A stretch of DNA of 64,000 bases from NCBI GenBank assembly GCA_011523795.1, contig WTFY01000003.1:307702-371701 (forward strand). The letters run 5' to 3'. Position numbers and translations under genes: made by a program. This DNA comes from Gammaproteobacteria bacterium. GTDB taxonomy: Bacteria; Pseudomonadota; Gammaproteobacteria; UBA4575. The notes beneath the pieces are model-generated. The model saw nothing but the letters and a program-made list of their open reading frames with translations, made no database searches and had not been told where the DNA came from. Every line of letters starts with the position of its first letter. The first letter of the stretch is position 1. Below, one piece after another: positions 17,861 to 27,552 of the stretch.

Positions 17861-19132
17861 TCATGCCTGAAGCAGGAGTCGTGCAGGATCTTCAATCGTC
17901 TCTTTAATTCGTACCAAAAATTGCACGGCATCCTTACCGTCAATGATCCTGTGATCATAGCTCAACGCGAGGTACATCATGGGCGCAATACGAATTTCGC
18001 CATCCTGCACGATTGGCCTGTCCATTATGGTATGCATGCCCAGGATTGCACTTTGCGGTGGGTTGATGATGGGTGTGGACATCATGGATCCGAATATTCC
18101 TCCATTCGTGATGGTAAACGTCCCCCCGGAAAGCTCTTCAATTCTGATCTTGCCATTGCGTGCCCTGGAAGCAAAGTCAGCGATGCTGCGCTCAATTTCC
18201 GCAAACCGCAGCTGATCGGCTTCGCGAATCACAGGCACAACCAGCCCCCGTTCCGTGCTGACGGCCACACCGATGTCAAAGTTGTCGTGGTATACGATGT
18301 CTTCATCTTCGATGGAGGCATTGATAATGGAAAACTCTTTCAAGGCTTCAATGCTTGCCTTGATGAAAAAAGACATGAATCCCAGCTTTACGCTATGCTT
18401 TTTTTCAAATTCTTCCTTATATTTATTCCGCAAACCCTTGATATTAGTCATATTGACTTCATTGAAGGTTGTCAGCATCGCACTTTGCTGCTGTGCCTGG
18501 ACCAGGCGCCTTGCAATGGTCTTTCTGAGGTTGGTCATCGGGACTCTTCGATCCTTGCGGGTTTCGGTGACTTCCGTTTCTTCCTGCAATGAAACACGCA
18601 TGTCCGCTGCAGGGGCTGTTTCATCCCTGTCCTTCTCGATGCGTGCCTGAACATCCTGCTTGGTGATTCGCCCGTCCTTCCCGGTACCTTTGATGGACTG
18701 GACATCGACGCCGTGGTCTTCGGCAAGCTTTCTTACTGCCGGACTCGTTTTCGATGGTACGGGCTCTTCAGCGGAAGCCGATGAATCGGGAGCGGCTTTG
18801 TTTTCAGCATCCGCAGGCTCAGGCTCGGAATTTTTCTGTGTAGCAGGCTTTTCTTTCTGCTCTTTTCCAGGGGCAGCAGTCTTCCTGCCTTTCTTGCTCG
18901 TATCAATTACGGCGATGACTTCATTGCTCTGCACCTGCTCACCTGTCTGCTTGCTGATTGAAGCGAGTTCGCCACGCTGAGGGGCAGTCACTTCCAGAAT
19001 GACCTTGTCTGTCTCAATATCGACAAGCTGCTCTCCGTCCTCAATCCATTCACCCGGTTTTTTAAGCCACTCGCCGATCACAGCCTCCGTGATCGATTCA
19101 GCCAGTTCAGGCACCGTGATATCCACTTTCAT
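17861..19132 (-). CDS. sucB: Dihydrolipoyllysine-residue succinyltransferase (E2 of 2-oxoglutarate dehydrogenase)
   Basis: The 423-residue core subunit has one lipoyl domain (1-80) with the lipoylated Lys in [12 protein letters not shown]. An Ala/Pro/Glu/Lys-rich linker (~85-125) leads to a peripheral subunit-binding domain ([20 protein letters not shown]). The catalytic acyltransferase domain contains the C-terminal active-site [17 protein letters not shown] single lipoyl domain and the [13 protein letters not shown] start fit SucB rather than AceF. It lies 34 bp after sucA in the same direction. Confidence 0.97.
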   Translation of the reverse strand: MKVDITVPELAESITEAVIGEWLKKPGEWIEDGEQLVDIETDKVILEVTAPQRGELASISKQTGEQVQSNEVIAVIDTSKKGRKTAAPGKEQKEKPATQKNSEPEPADAENKAAPDSSASAEEPVPSKTSPAVRKLAEDHGVDVQSIKGTGKDGRITKQDVQARIEKDRDETAPAADMRVSLQEETEVTETRKDRRVPMTNLRKTIARRLVQAQQQSAMLTTFNEVNMTNIKGLRNKYKEEFEKKHSVKLGFMSFFIKASIEALKEFSIINASIEDEDIVYHDNFDIGVAVSTERGLVVPVIREADQLRFAEIERSIADFASRARNGKIRIEELSGGTFTITNGGIFGSMMSTPIINPPQSAILGMHTIMDRPIVQDGEIRIAPMMYLALSYDHRIIDGKDAVQFLVRIKETIEDPARLLLQA

Positions 19133-19166
19133 GCTATTGCCTCCAATGCCTATTCAATCGGCTCTT

Positions 19167-22061
19167 TCAAACAGCCCGCAGTGTGGGCTTGTGCAGTACA
19201 TCCTCGGTTTCACCCAGTGCATCCTGAACCAAAGCCAGTTGCTGCCTGCGATGAACATGCAAAGACCCGGCAGCGGGTGAAGCAGAATAAGGCCTTCCAG
19301 CATAGCGTAGCTGCTGGTTTTCTCTCAAGCATGCAGTCAGATGACGTCTCGACTGCATGTAATACCATGCTCCCTGATTCCGGGGTTCCTCCTGAGTCCA
19401 GACAATGGTGCGGGCATTGGCGTATTTCTGAAATATCTTCTTCATTTCATCGAGTGGAAACGGGTACAGCTGCTCGATACGGACAATAGCAGTCTTGACA
19501 GCCTTCTGGGTGCGACGCGCACGCAGCAGTTCATAGTACAGCTTCCCTGCACAAAAGATTATTTTCGTGACATCCTTTACGCCCAGATCATCGACATCAT
19601 CAATAACGGGCTGAAATCCAGCAGCAGTAAACTCCCGCAGCTGAGAGGCTGCGTCGACATCACGCAGGATGTTCTTCGGAGTCATCACAATCAGCGGCTT
19701 GCGGTAAGGCCGGATCATTTGCCTGCGCAGCAGATGAAAAACCTGTGCAGGTGTGCTTGGCATACAAACCTGAAGGTTCTCTTCTGCGCATAACTGCAGA
19801 TAACGTTCAAGCCGTGCAGAAGAATGCTCCGGGCCCTGCCCGTCATACCCGTGCGGAAGCAGCATGACCAGACCGCAGTACCGCTGCCACTTTGCCTCGG
19901 AGGAACTCAAAAATTGATCAACGTACACCTGCGCATTATTGGCAAAATCACCGAACTGGGCTTCCCAGATCACCAGAGTCTGGGGTTCGGCAGTGCTGTA
20001 GCCAACCTCATAACCCAGCACTGCCTCTTCCGAAAGCAGGGAATTGATGGGCAGGAACTTTGGCTGATGTTCTGCAATATGCTGCAGGGGGATGTGGACC
20101 TGGCCCGTCACCTGGTCGACAAAGCCCGCATGCCGGTGAAAGAAAGTGCCACGCACCGAGTCTTGTCCTGAAAGGCGTATTCCGTAACCGTCCTCCAGGA
20201 GCGATGCATAGGCCAGGGTTTCTCCAAACCCCCAGTCCGCAGGTAACTTTCCCTCTGCCATCTGCAGTCTTGACCGGATAATTTTTTGCACGATGCTGTG
20301 CAGGGAAAAACCTTCTGGTACAGCTGTAAATCTTTTTGCAAGGTCCCTGATCCGCTCTTCACTGATGCCCATCTCGGAATCTTCCTGCCAGCCCGTACCA
20401 ATATAAGGTTTGTAACTGATAGAGTGTTTCCTGTCTATGTCATCAGAAATCGGCCCGCACACCCGCTCGCCTTTCTGGAGCCTGTTCAGGTACTTCGTTT
20501 CCAAAGCCTTTACCCTGGAAGGGGAGATTGTGCCGTTTTGCACCAGCTGGTCCGCATAGGATTTGGTGACCCCCTTCTGATTCCGAATGCTGCGGTACAT
20601 GAGTGGCTGGGTCACAGAGGGCTCGTCTGCCTCGTTGTGTCCGTGCTGCCGGTAACAGACCATATCGATCACCACGTCACTGTTGAATTCCATGCGGAAG
20701 TCTATCGCGAGCTTGGCCGCAAACACCGCAGCTTCCGGATCATCCCCGTTCACATGGAATATGGGCGCCTGGATTACTTTTGCAACGTCTGTGCAATACA
20801 GCGTGGACCTCGAATCAAGCGGGTCGCTGGTTGTGAACCCGATCTGGTTATTTACGACCACATGTACCGTACCTCCGGTGGTGTAGCCGCGTGTCTTGGA
20901 CAAGTTCAGGGTTTCCATCACGACACCCTGCCCGGCTATTGAGGCATCGCCGTGGACCAGCACGGGTATCACTTCGCAGCGCTTATGATCGTTTCGTCGT
21001 TCCTGCCGGGCACGCACTGACCCGGCCACTACGGGGTTAATGGCTTCCAGATGCGATGGATTGAATGCCAGAACCGTGTGCACGGGCCCATCAGGAGTGG
21101 CCAGGTTTGAAGAAAACCCCTTGTGATACTTCACGTCTCCGGAACCGACGGCCTGGTCAAGCTTGTCCTCAAATTCCTGAAACAGTTCCTCGGGACTTTT
21201 CCCGAGTATGTTTACGAGCACATTGATCCGGCCCCGATGCGCCATGCCCAGTATCACTTCCTTGACATGATGACGGCCAGACCGCTTGATGACTTCATCC
21301 AGGATTGGAATCAGGCTCAGTCCGCCTTCCAGTGAGAAACGCTTCTGGCCGACATACTTCTTGTGTAAATATACTTCCAGCGACTTTGCTGAAATCAAAA
21401 TCTCAAGGATTCTTCTTTTCCGCTTGTCGGAAAGATCAGGAGAAAAATAAAACTGTTCAAGCCGCTGTTGTATCCACTCTTTCTGCTCCAGGGAAGTGAT
21501 GTGTTTAAACTCGGAGCCTATCGTGCCGCAATATGTTACCGACAGCATGCTGATGATTTCCCTTAGCGTGGCATGCTTGACCCCGGCGATCCCGCCTGTT
21601 TCAAATGCCGTGTCCAGATCTGCACGCTTCAGGCCGTGGAACTCAGGGTTAAGCTCTGGAATTTCAGGACGAATCGTGGCAGTCAAGGGGTCGATGTCCG
21701 CCTGTCTGTGACCGAGATACCGATAGGCACTCACAAGCCTGATCACGCTCACCTGCTTCTTGTTCAGCTTGTCCCTTTGTTCAGTCATGCGCTCCACGGC
21801 ATCGACCAGGCGCAATGCATCCATCTGTTCCTGGTCGACCAGTGTGGGGGATTCGCTAAAGGGTGGAAACCCGGTGCCGTGTGCAGTCTCAGGCTCGCCG
21901 GGCGCATCGGATTGTGGACGGGCGGGCTTGTGAACCTGTTGCTTCAAGGAGGAATCTGCCCCGGGTCCGGACTGGTTCTCGCCTTGAAGGGACTCGACGT
22001 ACGATACGCTTTCGCTGTTGATCAGTGCTCCATCCGCCAACGATAACTTGCCTTTTTTCAT
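19167..22061 (-). CDS. sucA: 2-oxoglutarate dehydrogenase E1 component
   Basis: The 964-residue thiamine-diphosphate enzyme decarboxylates 2-oxoglutarate and transfers succinyl to SucB. Family motifs include LSLIPILDEVIKRSG, ILGMAHRGRINVLVNI, HGDASIAGQGVVMETLNLS, NNQIGFTTSDP and the C-terminal WTQEEPRNQGAWYYM. The N-terminus has an extra ~50 low-complexity residues before AVERMTEQRDKLNKKQ, somewhat longer than in E. coli (933 aa). No sdh genes lie upstream, unlike in enterobacteria; instead holB precedes it by 160 bp, so it probably has its own promoter. Confidence 0.97.
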   Translation of the reverse strand: MKKGKLSLADGALINSESVSYVESLQGENQSGPGADSSLKQQVHKPARPQSDAPGEPETAHGTGFPPFSESPTLVDQEQMDALRLVDAVERMTEQRDKLNKKQVSVIRLVSAYRYLGHRQADIDPLTATIRPEIPELNPEFHGLKRADLDTAFETGGIAGVKHATLREIISMLSVTYCGTIGSEFKHITSLEQKEWIQQRLEQFYFSPDLSDKRKRRILEILISAKSLEVYLHKKYVGQKRFSLEGGLSLIPILDEVIKRSGRHHVKEVILGMAHRGRINVLVNILGKSPEELFQEFEDKLDQAVGSGDVKYHKGFSSNLATPDGPVHTVLAFNPSHLEAINPVVAGSVRARQERRNDHKRCEVIPVLVHGDASIAGQGVVMETLNLSKTRGYTTGGTVHVVVNNQIGFTTSDPLDSRSTLYCTDVAKVIQAPIFHVNGDDPEAAVFAAKLAIDFRMEFNSDVVIDMVCYRQHGHNEADEPSVTQPLMYRSIRNQKGVTKSYADQLVQNGTISPSRVKALETKYLNRLQKGERVCGPISDDIDRKHSISYKPYIGTGWQEDSEMGISEERIRDLAKRFTAVPEGFSLHSIVQKIIRSRLQMAEGKLPADWGFGETLAYASLLEDGYGIRLSGQDSVRGTFFHRHAGFVDQVTGQVHIPLQHIAEHQPKFLPINSLLSEEAVLGYEVGYSTAEPQTLVIWEAQFGDFANNAQVYVDQFLSSSEAKWQRYCGLVMLLPHGYDGQGPEHSSARLERYLQLCAEENLQVCMPSTPAQVFHLLRRQMIRPYRKPLIVMTPKNILRDVDAASQLREFTAAGFQPVIDDVDDLGVKDVTKIIFCAGKLYYELLRARRTQKAVKTAIVRIEQLYPFPLDEMKKIFQKYANARTIVWTQEEPRNQGAWYYMQSRRHLTACLRENQQLRYAGRPYSASPAAGSLHVHRRQQLALVQDALGETEDVLHKPTLRAV

Positions 22062-22093
22062 TTGCCCGGGTTCAGTCTGTATGCCTTTCGTAC

Positions 22094-22099
22094 ATTATA
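22094..22099 (-). promoter_or_regulatory. Possible -10 element for sucA
   Basis: A perfect TATAAT reads on the minus strand and ends 33 bp before the sucA ATG, implying a leader of ~25 nt. The -35 region at the right distance is a poor match (GATGTT), so activation or an alternative signal may be needed. The gap between holB and sucA supports an independent promoter here. Confidence 0.35.
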
Positions 22100-22220
22100 T
22101 AAAAGAACCGTATTGAACATCATAAAATTCTGGCTATCCTGGGTGCCTGTTTCCCGTTCAGTTCTGCATGTCCCTGGAAAGCGTATACGTGCTCTCATGC
22201 CTGCCATACAGGTTTTAACC

Positions 22221-23213
22221 TCAGCGAATCTCGTATTTAAGTGATTGCCTGAAGTAAAGCAGCAGATCTTCAATTTGCAAGCGCCGGTTGAGCGTGGTTT
22301 CAGCAATGCGCCGATGCGCTGCAAGCCTGTCCATGCAATTCAGCAACGCGTGCAAATCTGTCCTTTCCGATAGCCGGATCAGCTCTTCAAGAAAATCTTC
22401 ATTTTCGATGGTGTCGGAATTTTTGTCGAAATGGCAACGGATCAGATCAGCACACCAGGCCTGCAGCCAGGAGTTTACTCTTTCGATACTTTCATTTTGA
22501 ATTTTCGCTGAAGTTTCAGTTACAGATTTCTTGTCCTGCAACAGCTCGACCCAGTGCCGGAAAACTTCTGCACGCACCTTGTCCAGACCGCTGTCATGCA
22601 TTTCCCAGGCCAGCAGCGGTTTCCCGCCAGCGGCGTCCAGCAGGCTCTTCCACGCGGGGCTGTCCGCCATACTCCGTAGCCACGCAAGTGCCTGCCCGGC
22701 ATCAGGGATAGGACACTTCCAGGTCTGGCAGCGGCTCCTGACTGTCGCCGGCAGCCTGTCAGCACGGTCGCTGACAAGGAACAGCACGGAGCCCGGGGGG
22801 GGTTCTTCCAGTGTCTTGAGCAAGGCATTGGCTGCATTGATATTCATCCTGTCAGCCTTGTTGATGCAGACAGACTTGTACGCTCCCTGGCGGCAACTCA
22901 GTGAAATAAACTGGCTGATTTTTCGAATTTCATCTACCTTGATTGGCTCAGCCTTCCCGGAAACTTCTGCGGTTTCAACCAGGCGCACGTCAGGATGCGT
23001 GCCCGCCTTGATCAAACGGCAGTTCTCACAAACCCCGCATGGCTGCTGATTTTCCCTGGGTGCCGGACAGTACATGCGCTGGATATAGTTCAGGCAGAAT
23101 TCCATCTTGCCGATCGCCGATGGACCCGATACGAGTATGGCATGTGCCAGTCGCCCGTTCTCAAGATACTGAACAAGCCGTCGCCAGGTTTCTTCCTGCC
23201 AGGGGTAGATCAT
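22221..23213 (-). CDS. holB: DNA polymerase III delta' subunit
   Basis: The ~330-residue AAA+ clamp-loader subunit is recognised by ILVSGPSAIGKMEF (P-loop position), the zinc module CPAPRENQQPCGVCENC, and the central NINAANALLKTLEEPPPGSVLFLVSD. An SRC sensor motif (ATVRSRCQTW) follows. The ATG at 23213 was chosen: it overlaps the tmk stop as ATGA, whereas the longer frame to 23312 merely runs inside tmk. With tmk and mltG it forms the conserved pabC-mltG-tmk-holB string. The C-terminal part is variable, as usual for HolB. Confidence 0.93.
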   Translation of the reverse strand: MIYPWQEETWRRLVQYLENGRLAHAILVSGPSAIGKMEFCLNYIQRMYCPAPRENQQPCGVCENCRLIKAGTHPDVRLVETAEVSGKAEPIKVDEIRKISQFISLSCRQGAYKSVCINKADRMNINAANALLKTLEEPPPGSVLFLVSDRADRLPATVRSRCQTWKCPIPDAGQALAWLRSMADSPAWKSLLDAAGGKPLLAWEMHDSGLDKVRAEVFRHWVELLQDKKSVTETSAKIQNESIERVNSWLQAWCADLIRCHFDKNSDTIENEDFLEELIRLSERTDLHALLNCMDRLAAHRRIAETTLNRRLQIEDLLLYFRQSLKYEIR

Positions 23214-23917
23214 GATGCCCCTTGTGATCCGCTTAGCTGAAACCTGGACTGGATACACTGCTGGATTTCCGCTGCAACCTCTTCCACGCGCCGTTCTGCA
23301 TTGATCACACAAAAGCGCTGCGGAAAATTTTCTACCAGCCCTAGATAGACCCGCTGTACCCGCTCGAAGAATTCCACAGGCTCGCTTTCAAAGCGGTCCT
23401 TGTCACCACGCTTGCTTACGCGCTGCATGGCAGTCTTCAGGTCAGCCGTGAACAACATTGTCAGGTCCGGCTCGAATCCGCCATGAACCAGGGATTCCAG
23501 CTGGTGAATGAAAGCCTCAGGGATCCCGCGCCCGCCTCCCTGGTAGGCATAGCTTGCATCGGTAAACCGGTCGCTCAATACCCAGGTACCCAGCCTGAGT
23601 GCCGGGTAGATGACTTCCTCAAGGTGCTGGGCACGGGCAGAAAACATCAACAGGAGTTCTGTACGGTCACTGACAGGCACCACAGCGGATTCAAGCAGCA
23701 AGTCCCGAAGCCGTTCTCCCAGCCTGGTACCGCCCGGTTCGCGGGTCACCACTGACTGGATACCCAGCGAGTGCAGGTACTTCTGCAACAACTCTATCTG
23801 GGTAGTCTTGCCTGTACCTTCTATGCCCTCGAAGGTGATAAATTTCCCCCGCAATTCCTTTCTGGAATCAGGAGTCACGGTTCGGTCCGCTTTTGTCGCC
23901 CCCGCTGCCGCCTCCAT
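23210..23917 (-). CDS. tmk: Thymidylate kinase
   Basis: The enzyme phosphorylates dTMP to dTDP. It contains the P-loop FEGIEGTGKTTQ, the DR(E)-type TREPGGTRLGERLR, LLMFSARAQHLEEVI, and the lid/substrate region SDRFTDASYAYQGGGRGI. The frame is open from an ATG at 23917, giving 235 residues, but the ~21 residues before RGKFITFEG look non-conserved and lie inside mltG. A TTG at 23854 would give the usual length, but its AAGGA sits too close to be ideal. The start is therefore uncertain; the body is secure. Confidence 0.94.
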   Translation of the reverse strand: MEAAAGATKADRTVTPDSRKELRGKFITFEGIEGTGKTTQIELLQKYLHSLGIQSVVTREPGGTRLGERLRDLLLESAVVPVSDRTELLLMFSARAQHLEEVIYPALRLGTWVLSDRFTDASYAYQGGGRGIPEAFIHQLESLVHGGFEPDLTMLFTADLKTAMQRVSKRGDKDRFESEPVEFFERVQRVYLGLVENFPQRFCVINAERRVEEVAAEIQQCIQSRFQLSGSQGAS

Positions 23918-24926
23918 AGCACTGCTTGCAGCCCCGGAGCTGATACTTGATCACCGCAGCACGGTGCTCCTTATAGGTGGAAGAAAAATGATGGGTGCCG
24001 TCCCGCTTGGACACAAAATAGATCATAGCACTGCTTGCCGGGTTCAACGCAGCAGCAATTGAAGCACGACCGGGCAAGGCAATCGGGGTGGGAGGGAGTC
24101 CTTTACGGATGTATGTGTTATAGGGCGTATCGGTTTTCAGATCCCTGCGGCTTATGTTTCCATCAAATGACTCGCCCAAGCCGTAAATTACCGTAGGGTC
24201 TGCCTGCAAACGCATGCCGCGTTTCAAGCGGTTGGAAAATACCGCAGCAACCAGGTGGCGTTCCTGGTCTACACTGGTTTCCTTTTCGATTATGGAGGCC
24301 AGTATGAGAGCTTCCTTGGGCGTTACAACCGGAAGCCCCTCTTTCCTGTTCATCCATTCTTCATCAAGCACCCTGCGCATGTACTTGTGCATACGCTGGA
24401 AAAACTGCAGGTCAGTGATCCCGCTTGAAAAGTGATAGGTATCCGGATAAAACCATCCTTCAGGGTTGGGATCACTCAATCCAAGCTTTTCTTGCAGCTC
24501 GAGGGGTGAGCCAAGCGTCTGGGTGATCCTGTCATGGCTCTTGACCGCATCCCATAGTTGCCTGAAGGTGGAACCTTCGATGATCGTGATGGAATACCGT
24601 ATGGTATCTCCCTGAACCAGTTTTGTGAGAAGCTGCCGGGGAGTCAGGGTGGCAGGAAGCAAATATTCACCTGCCTTGATGTCGTGGGTGACTCCTTTCA
24701 GGCTGGCAAATATCCTCCAGGTCCACGCTTCATCGATCATGCCTTGTTCAATCAGCTCGCCTGTCACACCCTTAAAGCTCATCCCGGGAACAATCTCCAG
24801 GTGTACATCCTTCAACTCCCCGGAGAGTGGCCGGTCTGCATAATCTTTCAGGTACACCGTTGAGACTATGAGGACCATCAACACGATGGCCACGGACAAA
24901 CTGACACCACGCATGGAACTTGTCAC
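23868..24926 (-). CDS. mltG: Endolytic murein transglycosylase MltG (YceG-like)
   Basis: The 352-residue membrane-anchored lytic transglycosylase has a single N-terminal helix (SVAIVLMVLIVSTVYL). The YceG domain includes a LysM-like region (~40-110), the PEGWFYPDTYHF motif, and the catalytic Glu in LASIIEKETSVDQER. Further motifs are RGMRLQADPTVIYGLG, TPYNTYIRKGLPPTPIALPG and YFVSKRDGTHHFS. It starts at a GTG that overlaps the pabC stop as GTGA; an ATG four codons later is an alternative. The enzyme cleaves nascent glycan strands and so influences strand length. Confidence 0.96.
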   Translation of the reverse strand: MTSSMRGVSLSVAIVLMVLIVSTVYLKDYADRPLSGELKDVHLEIVPGMSFKGVTGELIEQGMIDEAWTWRIFASLKGVTHDIKAGEYLLPATLTPRQLLTKLVQGDTIRYSITIIEGSTFRQLWDAVKSHDRITQTLGSPLELQEKLGLSDPNPEGWFYPDTYHFSSGITDLQFFQRMHKYMRRVLDEEWMNRKEGLPVVTPKEALILASIIEKETSVDQERHLVAAVFSNRLKRGMRLQADPTVIYGLGESFDGNISRRDLKTDTPYNTYIRKGLPPTPIALPGRASIAAALNPASSAMIYFVSKRDGTHHFSSTYKEHRAAVIKYQLRGCKQCYGGGSGGDKSGPNRDS

Positions 24927-25747
24927 GGGTAGTTGAAGACAGACATCAGTCTTTCGGTAATGACGGACCGGGTAACTTCCATTGCATTGAACCGTTTCAC
25001 AGGCCAGATGCCCGCGATGCTGTTACAGACAAACATCGCCTCGACCCGGACCATGTCATTCAGGCCGAAATTCCCGATTGCAAGCGGAATGCCGTGGTGA
25101 CGGCAGTAGTCTATCACCTGCTGGCGCAATATGCCCGCGACGCCACAATTTGCAAGGTCAGGAGTGATCAATTGTCCATCTACTTCAAAGAATACATTGC
25201 TGGAAGTGGCTTCGATGATATTTCCCTGGGTGTCACAGACCAGTCCCTCCTGGTACTCATGCTTCCATTCGTCGCGAGCAAGCACCTGCTCGAGACGATT
25301 CAGGTGTTTGATCTGGGCAAGTCTGGATTGCTGCGACAGGCGAAAGCGACACAGCGTAAGGTTGATGCCCACATCAGTGTATTCACGCGGATGGTCTGGC
25401 CACGGAAACTTCTGGATAATCCGGGTCGGGGACTGCTCGTCAAAGCTGTACCCTCTTCCACCCGCACCGCGCGTAACGATGATTTTGATCACACACTGTT
25501 CTTCAGCATCCACAAGCCCGTTGACTTCTGTGCGCAGGAGGCTGTAGTCAGGGCATGCCAAACGAAGCACTTTGCACCCGTGTTGCAGGCGACGGATATG
25601 ATCATCCCAGAATGCGGGGGTGCCGTGCCTGACTGCGATCGTTTCAAATAACCCGTCACCAAACAGCAGGCCCCGGTCCAGACTTGAAACAAGTTCATTG
25701 GCCTGCCCATTGACCAGGATAGCAGGTGTCTGCATGTCAGGACACAT
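24923..25747 (-). CDS. pabC: Aminodeoxychorismate lyase
   Basis: The 274-residue class IV PLP enzyme releases pyruvate from 4-amino-4-deoxychorismate to give p-aminobenzoate for folate. Motifs are SLDRGLLFGDGLFETIAVRHG, the PLP lysine in QIKHLNRLEQVLAR, and the C-terminal SSNVFFEVDGQLITPDL. It sits between fabF and mltG, the conserved gammaproteobacterial position. Two ATG codons (25747 and 25735) are possible starts; neither has a strong ribosome binding site. Confidence 0.94.
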   Translation of the reverse strand: MCPDMQTPAILVNGQANELVSSLDRGLLFGDGLFETIAVRHGTPAFWDDHIRRLQHGCKVLRLACPDYSLLRTEVNGLVDAEEQCVIKIIVTRGAGGRGYSFDEQSPTRIIQKFPWPDHPREYTDVGINLTLCRFRLSQQSRLAQIKHLNRLEQVLARDEWKHEYQEGLVCDTQGNIIEATSSNVFFEVDGQLITPDLANCGVAGILRQQVIDYCRHHGIPLAIGNFGLNDMVRVEAMFVCNSIAGIWPVKRFNAMEVTRSVITERLMSVFNYP

Positions 25748-25803
25748 TGTATCGGGTCATTCAATAGGCAGTGTACGGCTTGCTGCTGAGAATACTGCCA
25801 CCA

Positions 25804-27048
25804 TCAGACTTTTTGAAATACAACGGTCGCATTCGTTCCACCGAAGCCAAATGAATTCGAAATGGCTACGTTGATCGGCTGCACGCGTGCCTCGTTGGGT
25901 ACATAGTCCAGGTCGCATCCGGGGTCAGGGGTGTCATAATTGATGGTAGGTGGCAGGATTCCATGATACACGGCGAGAACGGTAAAGAGGGCCTCAACAC
26001 CGCCTGCTGCACCCAGCAGGTGACCGGTCATTGATTTGGTCGAGCTGACTGCCAATTGCTCCGAGTGACCGCCAAAGGCACACTTGATTGCATCGGTTTC
26101 TGCCAGGTCACCCGCAGGTGTCGAAGTGCCATGGGCATTGACGTAGTCTACAGATGTAACATCCAGTTTGGCATCGTTCAAGGCATTCTGCATGCACCTT
26201 GATGCACCAAGTCCACCCCTGGCAGGAGATGTCATGTGGTAAGCATCGCTATTCATGCCATACCCGACCAGTTCACAGTAAATTCTTGCTGACCGCGTCC
26301 TGGCAAGTTCATATTCCTCAAGCACCAGGACTCCTGCCCCGTCTCCCAGCACAAATCCATCCCGGTCAAGATCGAACGGGCGGCTGGCCGCTTCCGGATC
26401 GTCATTGTGAGACGAACACAGCGCCCTTGCTGCAGCGAATCCACCAATTCCCAGTGGACACGTAGCCATTTCGGCCCCACCGGCAACCATGATGTCGGCA
26501 TCGCCAAATGCAATCATCCTTGCCGCATCGCCGATATTGTGGGTGCCCGTCGAGCATGCCGAGACAATGGATACGTTCGGTCCACGAAAACCGCGCATGA
26601 TGGACAGATTGCCCGAAACCATGTTGATGATATTGCTGGGCACGAAGAATGGTGAAACCTTCTTGGGCCCGGATTTCAGGTAAGCTTCGTTGCTTTTCTC
26701 GATACCGGGCAAACCGCCTATGCCACTGCCAATCGCAACCCCTATGCGTTCGGCTTTCTCTTCAGTGACCTCAAAGCCGGAATCTTCGATGGCCTGTACA
26801 GCAGCTCCGATTCCGTAATGTATGAAGGGGTCCATCTTGCGCTGATCTTTCTTCGACAGATAGTCATCAGCATTGAAATCCCTGGTTTGACCTGCAATCT
26901 GAACAGAAAATGCACTCGCATCAAAACAGTCAATCCTGGAAATTCCGCTCTTGCCTGCAGTGATGTTCGCCCATGCCCTTTCGGTACTGGATCCGACTGG
27001 AGATACAATTCCCAAACCTGTTACTACAACGCGCCGCCGGGATACCAT
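25804..27048 (-). CDS. fabF: 3-oxoacyl-[acyl-carrier-protein] synthase II
   Basis: The 414-residue condensing enzyme elongates acyl-ACP. The start [15 protein letters not shown] is canonical. The nucleophilic Cys lies in [15 protein letters not shown], and the two catalytic His in [12 protein letters not shown] and [16 protein letters not shown]. The terminal [14 protein letters not shown] motif is intact. It follows acpP by 70 bp in the same direction. Confidence 0.97.
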   Translation of the reverse strand: MVSRRRVVVTGLGIVSPVGSSTERAWANITAGKSGISRIDCFDASAFSVQIAGQTRDFNADDYLSKKDQRKMDPFIHYGIGAAVQAIEDSGFEVTEEKAERIGVAIGSGIGGLPGIEKSNEAYLKSGPKKVSPFFVPSNIINMVSGNLSIMRGFRGPNVSIVSACSTGTHNIGDAARMIAFGDADIMVAGGAEMATCPLGIGGFAAARALCSSHNDDPEAASRPFDLDRDGFVLGDGAGVLVLEEYELARTRSARIYCELVGYGMNSDAYHMTSPARGGLGASRCMQNALNDAKLDVTSVDYVNAHGTSTPAGDLAETDAIKCAFGGHSEQLAVSSTKSMTGHLLGAAGGVEALFTVLAVYHGILPPTINYDTPDPGCDLDYVPNEARVQPINVAISNSFGFGGTNATVVFQKV

Positions 27049-27118
27049 ATCTTCGCTATATACGAGCAGAAACCGGAACGAGACGGTCTAGCATACTTTC
27101 TTGCGCCCCGTACACACT

Positions 27119-27352
27119 CTATTGATGTGAGTTTACGTAGTCTATCGCCTGCTTGACTGTAGTGATTTTCTCAGCCTCTTCATCGGGAATCTCGCATTCA
27201 AATTCCTCTTCCAAGGCCATTACCAGCTCAACAGTATCCAAAGAGTCTGCACCCAAATCATCCACGAATGATGCGTCATCCGAGACTTCATTCTCGCTTA
27301 CGCCCAACTGCTCAACGATAATCTTTCGAACTCTTTCTTCAATGTTACTCAT
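27119..27352 (-). CDS. acpP: Acyl carrier protein
   Basis: The 77-residue acidic protein carries growing acyl chains on a phosphopantetheine attached to Ser in [18 protein letters not shown]. The start [17 protein letters not shown] and the length are standard. A GAGGT ribosome binding site precedes the ATG. An AT-rich 200-bp region separates it from fabG, which suggests its own strong promoter in addition to read-through. Confidence 0.98.
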   Translation of the reverse strand: MSNIEERVRKIIVEQLGVSENEVSDDASFVDDLGADSLDTVELVMALEEEFECEIPDEEAEKITTVKQAIDYVNSHQ

Positions 27353-27552
27353 ACGGTTGCTACCTCTTTAGATAAATTTGTACAGGCTGAATCAGGCTAA
27401 GTCGCATATTGTATTGAAAAGAATATGCCCGTGCCATTATTAACACGAACTGAAATGGCGATTTCGCCCTCCCATGCGCTCTTGGAAAATATATTTTTAT
27501 ATATATTATATGGTTATGTATTGTATCTGAATCAGATTATCATGTATTTTCA
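27353..27552. promoter_or_regulatory. AT-rich fabG-acpP intergenic region with a palindrome
   Basis: The 200-bp region contains a long A/T tract (about 27488-27525), a TATAAT on the minus strand within it (near 27506-27511), and a perfect 6+1+6 palindrome ATCTGA-A-TCAGAT at 27525-27537 just upstream. The layout (palindrome over or near -35, TATAAT below it) looks like a regulated or strong acpP promoter. The palindrome does not match the FadR or FabR sites I know. Confidence 0.4.
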
